DNA from: Roseovarius salincola
GTDB taxonomy: Bacteria; Pseudomonadota; Alphaproteobacteria; Rhodobacterales; Rhodobacteraceae
DNA: 64,000 bases
Assembly (NCBI RefSeq): GCF_026891095.1
Contig: NZ_JAPTNL010000003.1
Location: 248,001 to 312,000 of the forward strand
Reading direction: 5' to 3'
In this document: positions 21,498-30,217 of the stretch, in pieces
Numbering within the stretch: position 1 is the stretch's first letter
Layout: every line of letters begins with the position of its first letter
Position numbers and translations under genes: made by a program
The notes under the pieces: generated by a model
Databases searched by the model: none
Told to the model about the DNA's origin: nothing
The model's input: only the letters and a program-made list of their open reading frames with translations

Positions 21498-21824
21498 ATG
21501 AACTGGATGCAAGACGCCCCGAATGTTGTCAGTGAAGACGGATTGCGCAAACTGCTTGCCGAGGGTCACTCGGCGGATGTGCTGTGCCGGGTCACGCCAC
21601 AACGCACGACGGCGCAATGGTCGGGGGTGTGGACGGTGCATTGCGTATCGCCCGATAGCGGAGAGCGCCGCCTGCTGGTTACGGCGCGCAACACCATGGC
21701 GGCGCGCGAGTTCAAGACCATCAACGGACTCACGAGTTTCCTGGCTAGCCTCGGATTTGAGGTCGTCTCCATCCCCATGGTGGAAGGGAAGGTCGGCGCG
21801 CACCGCCTGGCGCAAGCCGAGTAG
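21498..21824 (+). CDS. hypothetical protein at the head of the virB operon
   Basis: 108 residues from MNWMQDAPNVVSEDG. It has a central strand-rich part (WSGVWTVHCVSPDSGERRLL and TARNTMAAREFKTINGL) and no membrane segment. The reading frame is confirmed by GC-rich third positions and by overlap with the next gene. It is the first gene of the transfer operon. It may be a regulator or accessory factor; I do not recognise the family. Confidence 0.5.
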   Translation: MNWMQDAPNVVSEDGLRKLLAEGHSADVLCRVTPQRTTAQWSGVWTVHCVSPDSGERRLLVTARNTMAAREFKTINGLTSFLASLGFEVVSIPMVEGKVGAHRLAQAE

Positions 21825-22503
21825 CACCCGCTCGGCCCTCGCCTGCTGCATCGCGGCACTGGTCTCCTCCCCGGCCACGGGCGAGGGCTTCGTTCTTGCC
21901 ATGGCGGCCGATGGCCAGTTGGCAGCACAGGCACCTCAGGCGGGATTTGCACAGAGCTATGTCGCCGGGCGCCCCGCGCGCGCATCGGGAATGGTAGTGT
22001 TTGGCGCCGAGGACGACGCGACCGCCGCGCCTGAGCGCAGGCCCGCGCCAAGCACAGAGCGCACGGCTGCGCAGCCACGCCCCGAGATCCTGACAGCGCT
22101 TCAGGACACCGCCACGCGTTATGGCGGTCATCCGGCGTTGCGCCGGGCCGGGCTGTCGGTCTCCGACTGGCTCGCGCTGTTTCAGGCCAATATTGAAGTC
22201 GAGAGCGCGTATCGGCCCGGCGCGCTGAGCTCAGTTGGGGCGATCGGGCTCGGGCAGCTGATGCCCGGCACCGCCGCAGATCTTGGCGTCGATCCCCATG
22301 ACATGACGCAGAACCTCGACGGCTCTGCGCGCTACCTGCTGATGATGCTTGCCCGTTTCGGCAGGCCCGACCTGGCGCTGGCCGCCTATAACGCAGGGCC
22401 CGAAGCCGTTGCGCGCCATGGCGGCATTCCCCCCTACACCGAGACCCAGAACCACGTTCGCCGCGTCATGGCGGTGCGTGACCGACTGAACGGAGCCTCC
22501 TGA
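21757..22503 (+). CDS. lytic transglycosylase with SLT domain
   Basis: Peptidoglycan-cleaving enzyme that opens the wall for the transfer channel. The SLT domain lies at the C-terminus: LFQANIEVESAYRPGALSS holds the catalytic Glu, then GAIGLGQLMPGTAADLGV and LALAAYNAGPEAV. A hydrophobic stretch (SALACCIAALVSSPA) upstream of the internal ATG at 21901 looks like a signal peptide. The only sensible starts that include it are non-ATG, such as the TTG at 21757. If 21901 is the true start the protein is 200 residues and lacks a signal. The stop overlaps virB2. Confidence 0.75.
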   Translation: MRSSPSPWWKGRSARTAWRKPSSTRSALACCIAALVSSPATGEGFVLAMAADGQLAAQAPQAGFAQSYVAGRPARASGMVVFGAEDDATAAPERRPAPSTERTAAQPRPEILTALQDTATRYGGHPALRRAGLSVSDWLALFQANIEVESAYRPGALSSVGAIGLGQLMPGTAADLGVDPHDMTQNLDGSARYLLMMLARFGRPDLALAAYNAGPEAVARHGGIPPYTETQNHVRRVMAVRDRLNGAS

Positions 22504-22793
22504 TGCCCTCTCAATTCCGACTGTTCCTGGGCCTGGCGCTGGCCACCCTCATGATTGCCGAACCCGCGCTGGCCCAAAGCATCGACCTTTCCCCGGTGCA
22601 GAACCTGCTGCAGGGCATTGTCGATACGATCACCGGCCCGCTTGGCATCGTGATCGGCACGCTGGCGCTCATCGGCGTGTTCCTGTCCTGGCTGTTCGGA
22701 ATCCTGGACTTCCGCCAAGCGCTCTGGGTGCTGGTCGCCATCGCGGGTATCGCCGCGGCGCCCACCATCGTGACGGCCATCTGGGGCGCGTGA
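22503..22793 (+). CDS. virB2: VirB2-like conjugative pilin
   Basis: 96-residue TrbC/VirB2 major pilin. The signal peptide FRLFLGLALATLMIAEPALAQ is followed by two hydrophobic helices (GPLGIVIGTLALIGVFLSWL and ALWVLVAIAGIAAAPTIVTA) joined by a short polar loop, the standard pilin layout. The start overlaps the transglycosylase stop (TGATG), and virB3 follows eight bases later. Confidence 0.85.
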   Translation: MPSQFRLFLGLALATLMIAEPALAQSIDLSPVQNLLQGIVDTITGPLGIVIGTLALIGVFLSWLFGILDFRQALWVLVAIAGIAAAPTIVTAIWGA

Positions 22794-22800
22794 GGTCGGT

Positions 22801-23079
22801 ATGGCAGAGCAGACCCGGCTCTTTATCGGGCTCATCCGCCCGCCCAAGCTCATCGGCCTCCCGGTCATGTATGCGATGGTCTGGCTCTTCGGATTCGTGC
22901 TTGTGTTTCTCTGGGTGCAAAGCTGGCCCGTCGTCATCCTGGCGGGCCTCGCCTATCCTGCGCTCTGGAAAGCCGCCGATTGGGACCCGGCGTTTCTGGA
23001 AGTGGTGGTGACATCCCTGCAGGAGACACCCCCCACCGCCAACCGTGCCATCCATGGGGGCGACAGCTATGCGCCCTGA
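22801..23079 (+). CDS. virB3: VirB3-like inner-membrane protein
   Basis: 92 residues. The N-terminus LFIGLIRPPKLIGLPVMYAM and two membrane helices (MVWLFGFVLVFLWVQ and PVVILAGLAYPALW) match VirB3, a short membrane partner of VirB4. The last 11 bases overlap the start of virB4, as is common for this pair. Confidence 0.85.
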   Translation: MAEQTRLFIGLIRPPKLIGLPVMYAMVWLFGFVLVFLWVQSWPVVILAGLAYPALWKAADWDPAFLEVVVTSLQETPPTANRAIHGGDSYAP

Positions 23080-25429
23080 GCCGGCCGAGCACCTGACCGG
23101 CCTGCCCGCCTGGGCCGGGCGCGAACGGCCCATGGCGGCCATGCTGCCCTATGTCAGCCTCGTCGGTGACGTGACCATCCGCACGCGCGGCAATGCGCTT
23201 TTCCAGTGCATCCGACTGGACGGCATCAACAGCATGACGCGCGACGACGCGCATCTCGAGAAGACCCGCGCACGGCTCGCCGCGATCATCGCGCAGATCG
23301 GGCCAGAGTACGGGTTCTATGTCCACAAGGTCTCCAAAGCGATCGAGACCGATCTGCCGGACATGCCCGGAGACGGATTTGCGCACGAAGTCGATGCGCG
23401 TTGGCGCGCCGGTCTCGCCAAGGCCGGGCTGCGCGACAAGACCTTGACGCTGACGGTGATGAAGCGGCCCCCCACTGGCACCCGCCTTCCCCTGCGCCGC
23501 GCGGCCTCGCTCAAGCAGATCAAGGCCGAGACGGCCAAAGAGCTGCGCAAGCTGGATGAGGTGGTGGGGTTCCTGATGTCGTCCTTTGCCGAGATGCGCC
23601 CGCGCTTGCTGGGGGCTGAGAGCGGCGAGCTTCTGGGATTTCTGGGCGGGCTCAACATCGGCGCCGAGCGCCCGCTCTATCCAAAGTCGCGCTTCGGCAT
23701 TGTCGCTGAAGATGTCGCCAATACCCGCGTCACCTTCCAGGGCCGGACCTTTGTTCTGGATGACGGCACGCCCGGCCGCCGCGTCGGCACCAGCTTTGCC
23801 ATCAAGACCTACCCGGCCAAGACCCGCTGCACCATGTTCGACGAACTGAGCCTGCCCATCGACATGGTGGTCACCCATTCCTTCACCCCCATCAACAACA
23901 ACATCATGGCCAGCCGCATCAAGCGTCAGCAGCGGTTGATGAAGGCTAGCGACGACGGGGCGATCTCGCTCACCGAAGAGTTGGTCGACGCGCTGGATGA
24001 CCTGGAATCCAAGCGCCTGAGCTTCGGCGATCATCACATGACCGTCACCGTCTTTGCCGATGACGAAGACAAGCTGGATGCGATTGCCGCCGAGATCCGC
24101 AACATCGCGGCCAGTGAAGGCGTCACGCTGGTCAGCGAGGCCTTCGCCGCACGCGCGCATTATTTCGCGCAAGCTCCGGGCAATGGCCAGATGCGCAGCC
24201 GCAAGGCCGCCATCACCAATGTCAATTTCGCGGACCTGGCAGCGCTGCATCGCAGCCCCCTGGGCAAGACAGGCAGCCAGGTGCCCTGGGGCAAACCGAT
24301 CACGCTCTTTCCGACCCCGGAACGCTCGGGCTATCTCTTCAACTACCACGAGACCGGCAGCCCCGACAGCGAGCCCACCGGCGGGCATACCCTGATCCTT
24401 GGCCGCCCCGGCTCGGGCAAATCGGTGCTCTCGGCCTTTCTCATGACGCAGGCGCGCCGCTGCGGGGCACGGGTCTTCGTCTTCGACTACCGCATGGGCA
24501 TGGAGATGGCCGTGCGCGCCGGTGGCGGGCGCTACGCCACCATCAAGGCCGGCGAGGCCACCGGGCTCAACCCGCTGCGCACCGAGATCGACCGGCGCGG
24601 ACAGGCCTGGCTGTCAGATTGGCTCGCCACCCTCCTGCACCGCCCGGACAAGCCGCTCAGCCCCGTACAGATCAACCGGATCCAGGACGTCGTGCGCCAG
24701 AACGCGACCGCCTCGGACCCAGACTTGCGCAACTGGCAGGACCTGGCCTCGCTCTTCGTGGCCGGCGCCGATGAGGGCGATCTTTTCGAGCGCATCCAGG
24801 AATGGACGGCCGAGGGGCGCTATGGCTGGATTTTCGGGCAAAGCGGCGAGGACACGTTTTCCCTGGCTGGGGATATGGTCGGCTTCGATCTCACCGGAAT
24901 TCTCGACAGCGAGAGCGAGAAGGAACGCATGGCCGTCCTCTCCTATCTTTTTCGCCGCATCGAGCGCGTGATCGAAGACCGTTGCCCCACGCTCATCATC
25001 ATCGACGAAGCCTGGAAGGCGCTCGACAATGCGTATTTCGCGGACCGGCTGTCGAACTGGCTCGTCACGGCGCGCAAGCAAAACGCCGTCGTTGTCATGA
25101 TGACGCAATACGCCAGCCAGCTCGAGAAGACCCGCACCGGCAAGACCATCGTCGAGGCCGTGCCCACACAGCTGCTGCTGCCCAATATCCGCGCTTCGGC
25201 CAGCGATTACGCCATGCTGGGCCTCACCGAGAAAGAGCTCGAGGTGCTGCTCGGCACCACCAGCACGTCCCGCTTGGCGCTGGTGCGCGATGATCAGGGC
25301 TCGGTCGTCATCGATGCCGATCTCAGCGCACTCGGCCCCTACCTCACCATCCTCGGCGGCATGGAGAAGGGCGAAGCCCTCGTGGGCGCCGATTACCGCG
25401 ACCGCCCGGACTTCTGGAGAGTGACATGA
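23069..25429 (+). CDS. virB4: VirB4 ATPase of type IV secretion
   Basis: 786-residue ATPase that powers pilus assembly and DNA transfer from the inner membrane. The N-terminal CagE/TrbE domain leads to the Walker A box GRPGSGKSVLSAF (about residue 445) and Walker B LIIIDEAWKAL (about 640), then the MMTQYASQLEKTRTGKTIVE stretch typical of VirB4. Start 23069 (MRPEPAEHL) overlaps virB3; 23045 is also in frame but less likely. Confidence 0.95.
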   Translation: MRPEPAEHLTGLPAWAGRERPMAAMLPYVSLVGDVTIRTRGNALFQCIRLDGINSMTRDDAHLEKTRARLAAIIAQIGPEYGFYVHKVSKAIETDLPDMPGDGFAHEVDARWRAGLAKAGLRDKTLTLTVMKRPPTGTRLPLRRAASLKQIKAETAKELRKLDEVVGFLMSSFAEMRPRLLGAESGELLGFLGGLNIGAERPLYPKSRFGIVAEDVANTRVTFQGRTFVLDDGTPGRRVGTSFAIKTYPAKTRCTMFDELSLPIDMVVTHSFTPINNNIMASRIKRQQRLMKASDDGAISLTEELVDALDDLESKRLSFGDHHMTVTVFADDEDKLDAIAAEIRNIAASEGVTLVSEAFAARAHYFAQAPGNGQMRSRKAAITNVNFADLAALHRSPLGKTGSQVPWGKPITLFPTPERSGYLFNYHETGSPDSEPTGGHTLILGRPGSGKSVLSAFLMTQARRCGARVFVFDYRMGMEMAVRAGGGRYATIKAGEATGLNPLRTEIDRRGQAWLSDWLATLLHRPDKPLSPVQINRIQDVVRQNATASDPDLRNWQDLASLFVAGADEGDLFERIQEWTAEGRYGWIFGQSGEDTFSLAGDMVGFDLTGILDSESEKERMAVLSYLFRRIERVIEDRCPTLIIIDEAWKALDNAYFADRLSNWLVTARKQNAVVVMMTQYASQLEKTRTGKTIVEAVPTQLLLPNIRASASDYAMLGLTEKELEVLLGTTSTSRLALVRDDQGSVVIDADLSALGPYLTILGGMEKGEALVGADYRDRPDFWRVT

Positions 25430-25596
25430 TCCACAGAGTGACCCGCCGCCTCATCCTGATCGGCCTCGGCCTGACCTTGTCGGCCTGCGCACAATACCAA
25501 CCCTCCGAGGCGGAGTGCTTCAACAATTTCGCGGAAGTGACACGCAGCAATTGCAGCTTCGATCTGCTCAGCCCCATGGCGCCCGTCGATGGCTAG
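25426..25596 (+). CDS. small lipoprotein between virB4 and virB1
   Basis: 56-residue lipoprotein: a basic start, LILIGLGLTLSAC lipobox with the lipidated Cys near residue 21, then a short mature part with two further cysteines (EAECFNNF and RSNCSFDL) that could form a disulfide. ATGA overlap with virB4 and an eight-base overlap with the next gene place it inside the operon. Its position suggests a VirB7-like stabiliser of the outer-membrane core, although virB7 usually sits beside virB9; this is inference. Confidence 0.7.
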   Translation: MIHRVTRRLILIGLGLTLSACAQYQPSEAECFNNFAEVTRSNCSFDLLSPMAPVDG

Positions 25597-26740
25597 GCCC
25601 CACGCGTCCTTTCTGGGCCTGGTGCTCGCCCTCGGTCCGGCCGTCACGGCCGCGGCGCAGGGCGTGCCGACTTTCGATCTGGGCCAGTTTCTCCAACGCG
25701 AGCAGATCCTGAGCCAAGGGGACCGGGACCTTGCCCTGCAGCGCGACCGACTCAGCCAGGACGAAGAGCTGGCCGCTCTCGAGGCAGACCAGCTGGCCGC
25801 CCTCGATGATCTGCTTGAGGCCACCACGCTTGGCGCGGGCGCCACCGGGGCCAGCATCGCGCACCTTGAAGCGGGCCGCTCGGACGAGACCGCCGCCACC
25901 GCGCTCTATGGCCCGACCGATCCCAACCCGGCCGCGCCACAGATGTTCGGCGATGCCGCCGGCACCATCGAAGAGCTGATCATTCGCGCAGCCCAGGAGA
26001 CTCAAAGCATGGCCGGCGTGAGCGCTGCCGGCCTCTCGGTCCGGCAATGGCGCTGTCTCATTCAGGCGATGATCTGGCAGGAAAGCCGGTTTTCCATAGG
26101 CGCGCGCTCGCCCGTCGGCGCCTTTGGCCTCACCCAGATCATGCCGGGCACGGCGCAGGACCTCGGGATCTACCCGGCCTACTACGAGGACCCCTACATC
26201 CAGGTCACCGGTGGCGCGCGCTATCTCGCGCAGATGTTGGCCATGTTCGATGGCAATATCATCCACGCCCTGGCCGCCTACAACGCCGGGCCGGGCAATG
26301 TGCAGCACTATGGCGGCGTGCCGCCCTTTGCCGAGACGCAGCACTACGTCCAGGTCATTCCCGCACGCTACAACCTCTACCTTGCCCGCGTGGGCGGCGT
26401 GGACGCGCGCGGCACGATCGATCCCGTCCTGCTGGCCAATGCCTCGATGAGCCTCAGCGCCCATGGGGCCGGTGTCTATGGCGATTATTCCCTGGTCTCG
26501 GTGCAGGCCGCCGCCGCGCGCATCCAGGACATCATCACCCGCATCGCAGAGACGGAGGATATCCATGCCGCCATGTCCCTCAACACATATGCCCGCGCCG
26601 AGCTGGTCCGGCTCATGGCCATTCGCACGCGCCTCAAGGCCGCCCGGACCCGGCCGCTCAGTGCCGAAGCGCTGGCCATGGCCGCCGCCCAGGCCCGCGA
26701 ACAGGCGTTCTTGCACTTTGATCTGGAGGTTCTGCCATGA
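25589..26740 (+). CDS. virB1: VirB1-like lytic transglycosylase
   Basis: 383 residues. A signal peptide (FLGLVLALGPAVTAAAQ) is followed by an acidic coiled-coil part (QRDRLSQDEELAALEADQLA), then an SLT domain: MIWQESRFSIGARSPVGAFG with catalytic Glu, LTQIMPGTAQDLGIYP and ALAAYNAGPGNVQHYGG. It is the second transglycosylase of this operon; this one is larger and lies at the virB5 side. The stop overlaps virB5 by four bases. Confidence 0.85.
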   Translation: MARPHASFLGLVLALGPAVTAAAQGVPTFDLGQFLQREQILSQGDRDLALQRDRLSQDEELAALEADQLAALDDLLEATTLGAGATGASIAHLEAGRSDETAATALYGPTDPNPAAPQMFGDAAGTIEELIIRAAQETQSMAGVSAAGLSVRQWRCLIQAMIWQESRFSIGARSPVGAFGLTQIMPGTAQDLGIYPAYYEDPYIQVTGGARYLAQMLAMFDGNIIHALAAYNAGPGNVQHYGGVPPFAETQHYVQVIPARYNLYLARVGGVDARGTIDPVLLANASMSLSAHGAGVYGDYSLVSVQAAAARIQDIITRIAETEDIHAAMSLNTYARAELVRLMAIRTRLKAARTRPLSAEALAMAAAQAREQAFLHFDLEVLP

Positions 26741-27522
26741 GGCACCCGGTAATTCGGTTCTTGTCCACGATGTCCACCTGCGCCCTGCTGGCGGTGCCCC
26801 CCGCCCTCTCCCAGGGCGTGCCCACGGTCGACACCCGCAACATCGCTCAGGAAATCCGCCAGCTGCAGCAAATGCTGGAGGATTTCGGGATCCAGTCCGA
26901 TCAGCTCGACGCGGCCCTGGAACAGATCGATCTCGTGCAAGATCAGCTCGACACGCTGAACGAGACCTATGCCGCGCTCACCGGTGCCACCGATATCATC
27001 GAGATGGCCATGGGCGGCGACCTCGACGGGCTGCTCGATCAGGAGTTCAGCGATCTGATGGACGTGATCAACCAGATCCAGACCGGGGATTTCTCCGGGC
27101 TCATCGGCAATGCCGGCCCCGAGATGGAAGGCCGCATGACCGACGCGCTGGAAGAGGCCGGCTTCGATCAGGACACGCTCTCCACCATGTCGACCAGCGG
27201 CAATCCGGGCGCAGAGCGCACCGCCAGCCAGGCCAGCACCGGCGCGGTGATGTCGGCGGCCGCGCAAAACAGCTACGCCGAGGCCGCGCAGTCGCTGGAA
27301 CGCGTCGACCAGCTGGTCGATCTGATCCCGGACATGGAGAACCTCAAGGAAGCGGTTGATCACAACACCCGTGTCACCGCCGAGCTCGCCATCGCCATGA
27401 CGCGCATGTGGGAACTCGAAGCCGTCCAGACCGTGGGCGCAGGCCAAGCCGGGGTCGCCGATGCCGCCACCCTCGCCGAAGAGCGCCGGTATATGGATTT
27501 CACCCTGCCGGATTTGCGGTAA
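26737..27522 (+). CDS. virB5: VirB5-like minor pilin/adhesin
   Basis: 261 residues with a signal peptide (FLSTMSTCALLAVPPALSQ) and a mature protein of long amphipathic helices: NIAQEIRQLQQMLEDFG, LDAALEQIDLVQDQLDTLNE, SLERVDQLVDLIPDMENLKE. This fits the three-helix bundle of VirB5/TraC pilus-tip proteins, and its place between virB1 and virB8 supports it. Sequence motifs in this family are weak, so the call leans on layout. Confidence 0.75.
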   Translation: MRHPVIRFLSTMSTCALLAVPPALSQGVPTVDTRNIAQEIRQLQQMLEDFGIQSDQLDAALEQIDLVQDQLDTLNETYAALTGATDIIEMAMGGDLDGLLDQEFSDLMDVINQIQTGDFSGLIGNAGPEMEGRMTDALEEAGFDQDTLSTMSTSGNPGAERTASQASTGAVMSAAAQNSYAEAAQSLERVDQLVDLIPDMENLKEAVDHNTRVTAELAIAMTRMWELEAVQTVGAGQAGVADAATLAEERRYMDFTLPDLR

Positions 27523-27525
27523 CCG

Positions 27526-28179
27526 ATGGCCGAGGACCGCGAGATCATCGAAGAAGAGCTGGTCTATGGCGCGCGCCGCCGTGAGCTCTTCTGGCAAAAG
27601 CTGGGATTGGCATCATTGGGCTTTGGCGCCCTGGGCTGCCTGGCGGCGGCCCTTGTGGCCATCCTCGATACCGACCCCGCCCCCCTCATTGTGCCCTTCG
27701 ACAGCGAGACCGGCATGGCGCTGCCCAATGCCGTGGTGGAAGCTGTCACGCTCACCGAGCGGCCCGCCATCATCGAGGCCCAGATCTATCGCTATGTCAC
27801 CGACCGTGAGGCCTATAACCAGCTCGACAACGATCTGCGCGTCGCGCGCGTCCTGGCCCAATCCGATGGTGCTGCCGCCACAAGCCTGCGCGCGCTCTGG
27901 ACCAGCGGGCATGAGGACTATCCGCCGCAAAACTACGGTGAAGACGCCCGGCTCGAGGTCGAGATCCTCTCGATCACGCTGATCAGCGCCAACCGCGCGC
28001 AAGTGCGCCTGCGCAAACGGCTGAGCGCGCCGCGCGGCAGCCAGACCGGGCTTTTCACCGCCACGTTGATGTTTGCGTTTCGCCCCGAAGAGCGCCGCGC
28101 GATCGATGATGTCTGGCAAAATCCGTTCGGCTTCACCGTCACCGAATACGCGATCCGCTCGGATCGACTGGAGGAGTAG
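27526..28179 (+). CDS. virB8: VirB8-like inner-membrane core protein
   Basis: 217 residues: a short cytoplasmic start, one membrane helix (LASLGFGALGCLAAALVAIL) and a periplasmic NTF2-like domain with EAQIYRYVTDREAYNQLDND, the typical VirB8 R-Y-V-x-x-R-E-x-Y block. VirB8 bridges the inner-membrane complex to VirB9 and VirB10. It starts three bases after virB5 and ends directly before virB9. Confidence 0.9.
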   Translation: MAEDREIIEEELVYGARRRELFWQKLGLASLGFGALGCLAAALVAILDTDPAPLIVPFDSETGMALPNAVVEAVTLTERPAIIEAQIYRYVTDREAYNQLDNDLRVARVLAQSDGAAATSLRALWTSGHEDYPPQNYGEDARLEVEILSITLISANRAQVRLRKRLSAPRGSQTGLFTATLMFAFRPEERRAIDDVWQNPFGFTVTEYAIRSDRLEE

Positions 28180-28887
28180 ATGTGCGCGGTTCAACGCTCC
28201 GGCGCGGTGATCGCCGCACTCAGCCTGCTTCTGGCCAGCGCAGCCCTTGCCGAGGTCCAGCCACGCCGCGGCACGCATGACGCGCGTGTGCGCCTCGCCA
28301 CATTCCAGGACGGACAGGTCTACCAGATCCGCACCAGCCTGACCCATGTCACCAGCATCGAGTTCGGCCCCGGCGAGACCATCCGCTCGATCATCGCGGG
28401 CGACACCGAAGGCTTCCTGCTCGACGGCGTCCCCGGTGGCCAGGCCTTCGCCATCAAGCCCGTGGTCTCCGGCGCCCATACCAATATCACCGTCTATACC
28501 AACCGCCGGAGCTATTATTTCAACGTCACCGAAGCATCGTCCCCCACCTTCTACGTGATCCGGTTTCGCTATCCCGAGGCCGCGCGCGATGAACGCCGCG
28601 CCATCGCACGCCAGCCGGACAACCATGCCTATGGCGTCAGCGCCCGCTCCGAGATCACGCCAATGGAGATCTGGGATGACGGGACCTTCACGTATTTCCG
28701 CTTCGAGGCCGGCGCGCCCGTGCCCGCGATCTTCCGCTGGTCGGCGGGCCGGGAGCGCAGCGTCAATGCCATGGCGCAAGACGACGGCGTGATCCGCGTG
28801 TCCGGCGTGACGGCACGGTGGGTCCTGCGCCTCGGCGACGCGGAAGTCTGTATCCAGGATATGCGCGACGGGGGCAGCGATGACTGA
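28180..28887 (+). CDS. virB9: VirB9-like outer-membrane core protein
   Basis: 235 residues with a signal peptide (AVIAALSLLLASAALAE). FQDGQVYQIRTSLTHVTSIEF is the conserved N-terminal VirB9 block; the C-terminal beta domain (TPMEIWDDGTFTYFRFEAGA) pairs with VirB7 in known systems. The start follows the virB8 stop without a gap and the stop overlaps virB10. Confidence 0.9.
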   Translation: MCAVQRSGAVIAALSLLLASAALAEVQPRRGTHDARVRLATFQDGQVYQIRTSLTHVTSIEFGPGETIRSIIAGDTEGFLLDGVPGGQAFAIKPVVSGAHTNITVYTNRRSYYFNVTEASSPTFYVIRFRYPEAARDERRAIARQPDNHAYGVSARSEITPMEIWDDGTFTYFRFEAGAPVPAIFRWSAGRERSVNAMAQDDGVIRVSGVTARWVLRLGDAEVCIQDMRDGGSDD

Positions 28888-30214
28888 AACAGCCGAGCTG
28901 CGCAAACGCCTCGAGGCCTTGGAAGGCGGGGGCCCGGGCGGGGGGACGACCGGCGGCGGCCGCAAGCGTCCGGCGCTTCTGATCCTTGTTGCGGGTATCG
29001 CGGGTGCTACGGCCTTGATTGCCGTGGTGGCGCTCATCTCCGGCGGATCGGAACCCGAGCCCCTGGAGTCCGCCGCGCCGGCCGAGTTTCAGGATGGCGG
29101 GCCGGGGTTTGGAGCGCTGGAGCCGCGCAGTCCCGCCGAACCGGACCCAGCCCCTGCGCCGCCACCCACGTCCGATCCCGAGACCGAGGCCCTGCGCGCG
29201 CAGCTCGACGAGATGCGCACGGAACTGGAGGCCCTGCGCAATGCGCCTGCACCCGAGGCACCGGCGCCGGATACGGCCGCGCTGGAGGCTTTGAACGCAG
29301 AGATTGCGGCGATGCGGAGCGAGGCGGCTGAGGCAGAGACCGCCCTGCGCGCCGAGCTCGATGAGCGCGCGCGGCAAATCCAGCGCCTGCAAACCGATCT
29401 GGAGCTGGCTAACCTCGAGACACCCGCCCCGCCTGGTGCGACTGGACCGACCGACGAAGAGCGGCGCCTGGCTGAGCTCGAGCAGCGCCGCGCGGAAGCG
29501 CGCGCCATCCGCGAGGCGCGCATCGCCAGCCCCATCATCGCCTTCGGATCCTCGGGCAGTGCCAGCGATGAAAGCCCCGCAGACCAGCGTCGCCTAGACG
29601 GCGAGACCGATTTTGTTCGCAACGGCGCACAGCCTGCGGCCGTCACACAAGCCCTCGCAATCGTGAACCCCGCCAACACCGTGGTCCAGGGCACCATGAT
29701 CCAGGCGGTTCTGGAAACGGCGATCGACAGTCAACTCGCCGGCCCGGTTCGGGCCATGGTCTCCGAAGATGTCCATGCCTATGACGGCAGCCGCGTGCTC
29801 ATCCCCCGCGGGTCGCGCCTTATCGGGCGCTATCAATCCGGCGTCGATATTGCGCAGCAACGCATCACCATCGCCTGGGACCGGATCATCCTGCCCGACA
29901 ATCAGACCGTCGAGATCAGCGCCTTCGGCGGCGATGAGCTGGGCCGCGCCGGGACCACCGGTTTTGTCGACAGCCGCTTTGGCACCCGCTTCGGCTCGGC
30001 CGCGCTCATCTCCCTGATCGGGACGCTGCCCTCCGTGGCGGCCGAGTCCACCGAGGACGCGCGCGCCGCCGATGCGCTCGAAGGCAGCGCCGAGAGCCTG
30101 CAGGACAGCACCCAAAGCGTCATCGGCGAATATCTCTCCGTCGCGCCCGTCATCCATGTCGACCAGGGCGCGCGCGTCACCGTCATGGTCGATCGCGACC
30201 TGGAGATATTCTGA
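28880..30214 (+). CDS. virB10: VirB10-like transenvelope core protein
   Basis: 444 residues. A short cytoplasmic part and a membrane helix (RPALLILVAGIAGATALIAVV) lead to a proline- and glutamate-rich linker with coiled coil (about 55-210), then the C-terminal beta-barrel domain: GTMIQAVLETAIDSQLAGPV, SRVLIPRGSRLIGRYQSGV and the later INLD-like VTVMVDRDLEIF end. VirB10 spans both membranes and relays ATP energy to the channel. Confidence 0.93.
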   Translation: MTETAELRKRLEALEGGGPGGGTTGGGRKRPALLILVAGIAGATALIAVVALISGGSEPEPLESAAPAEFQDGGPGFGALEPRSPAEPDPAPAPPPTSDPETEALRAQLDEMRTELEALRNAPAPEAPAPDTAALEALNAEIAAMRSEAAEAETALRAELDERARQIQRLQTDLELANLETPAPPGATGPTDEERRLAELEQRRAEARAIREARIASPIIAFGSSGSASDESPADQRRLDGETDFVRNGAQPAAVTQALAIVNPANTVVQGTMIQAVLETAIDSQLAGPVRAMVSEDVHAYDGSRVLIPRGSRLIGRYQSGVDIAQQRITIAWDRIILPDNQTVEISAFGGDELGRAGTTGFVDSRFGTRFGSAALISLIGTLPSVAAESTEDARAADALEGSAESLQDSTQSVIGEYLSVAPVIHVDQGARVTVMVDRDLEIF

Positions 30215-30217
30215 GCC

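Noticed and set aside
22934-24388. 484-codon minus-strand frame opposite virB4
   Set aside because: Shadow frame; virB4 on the other strand has Walker boxes and operon context.
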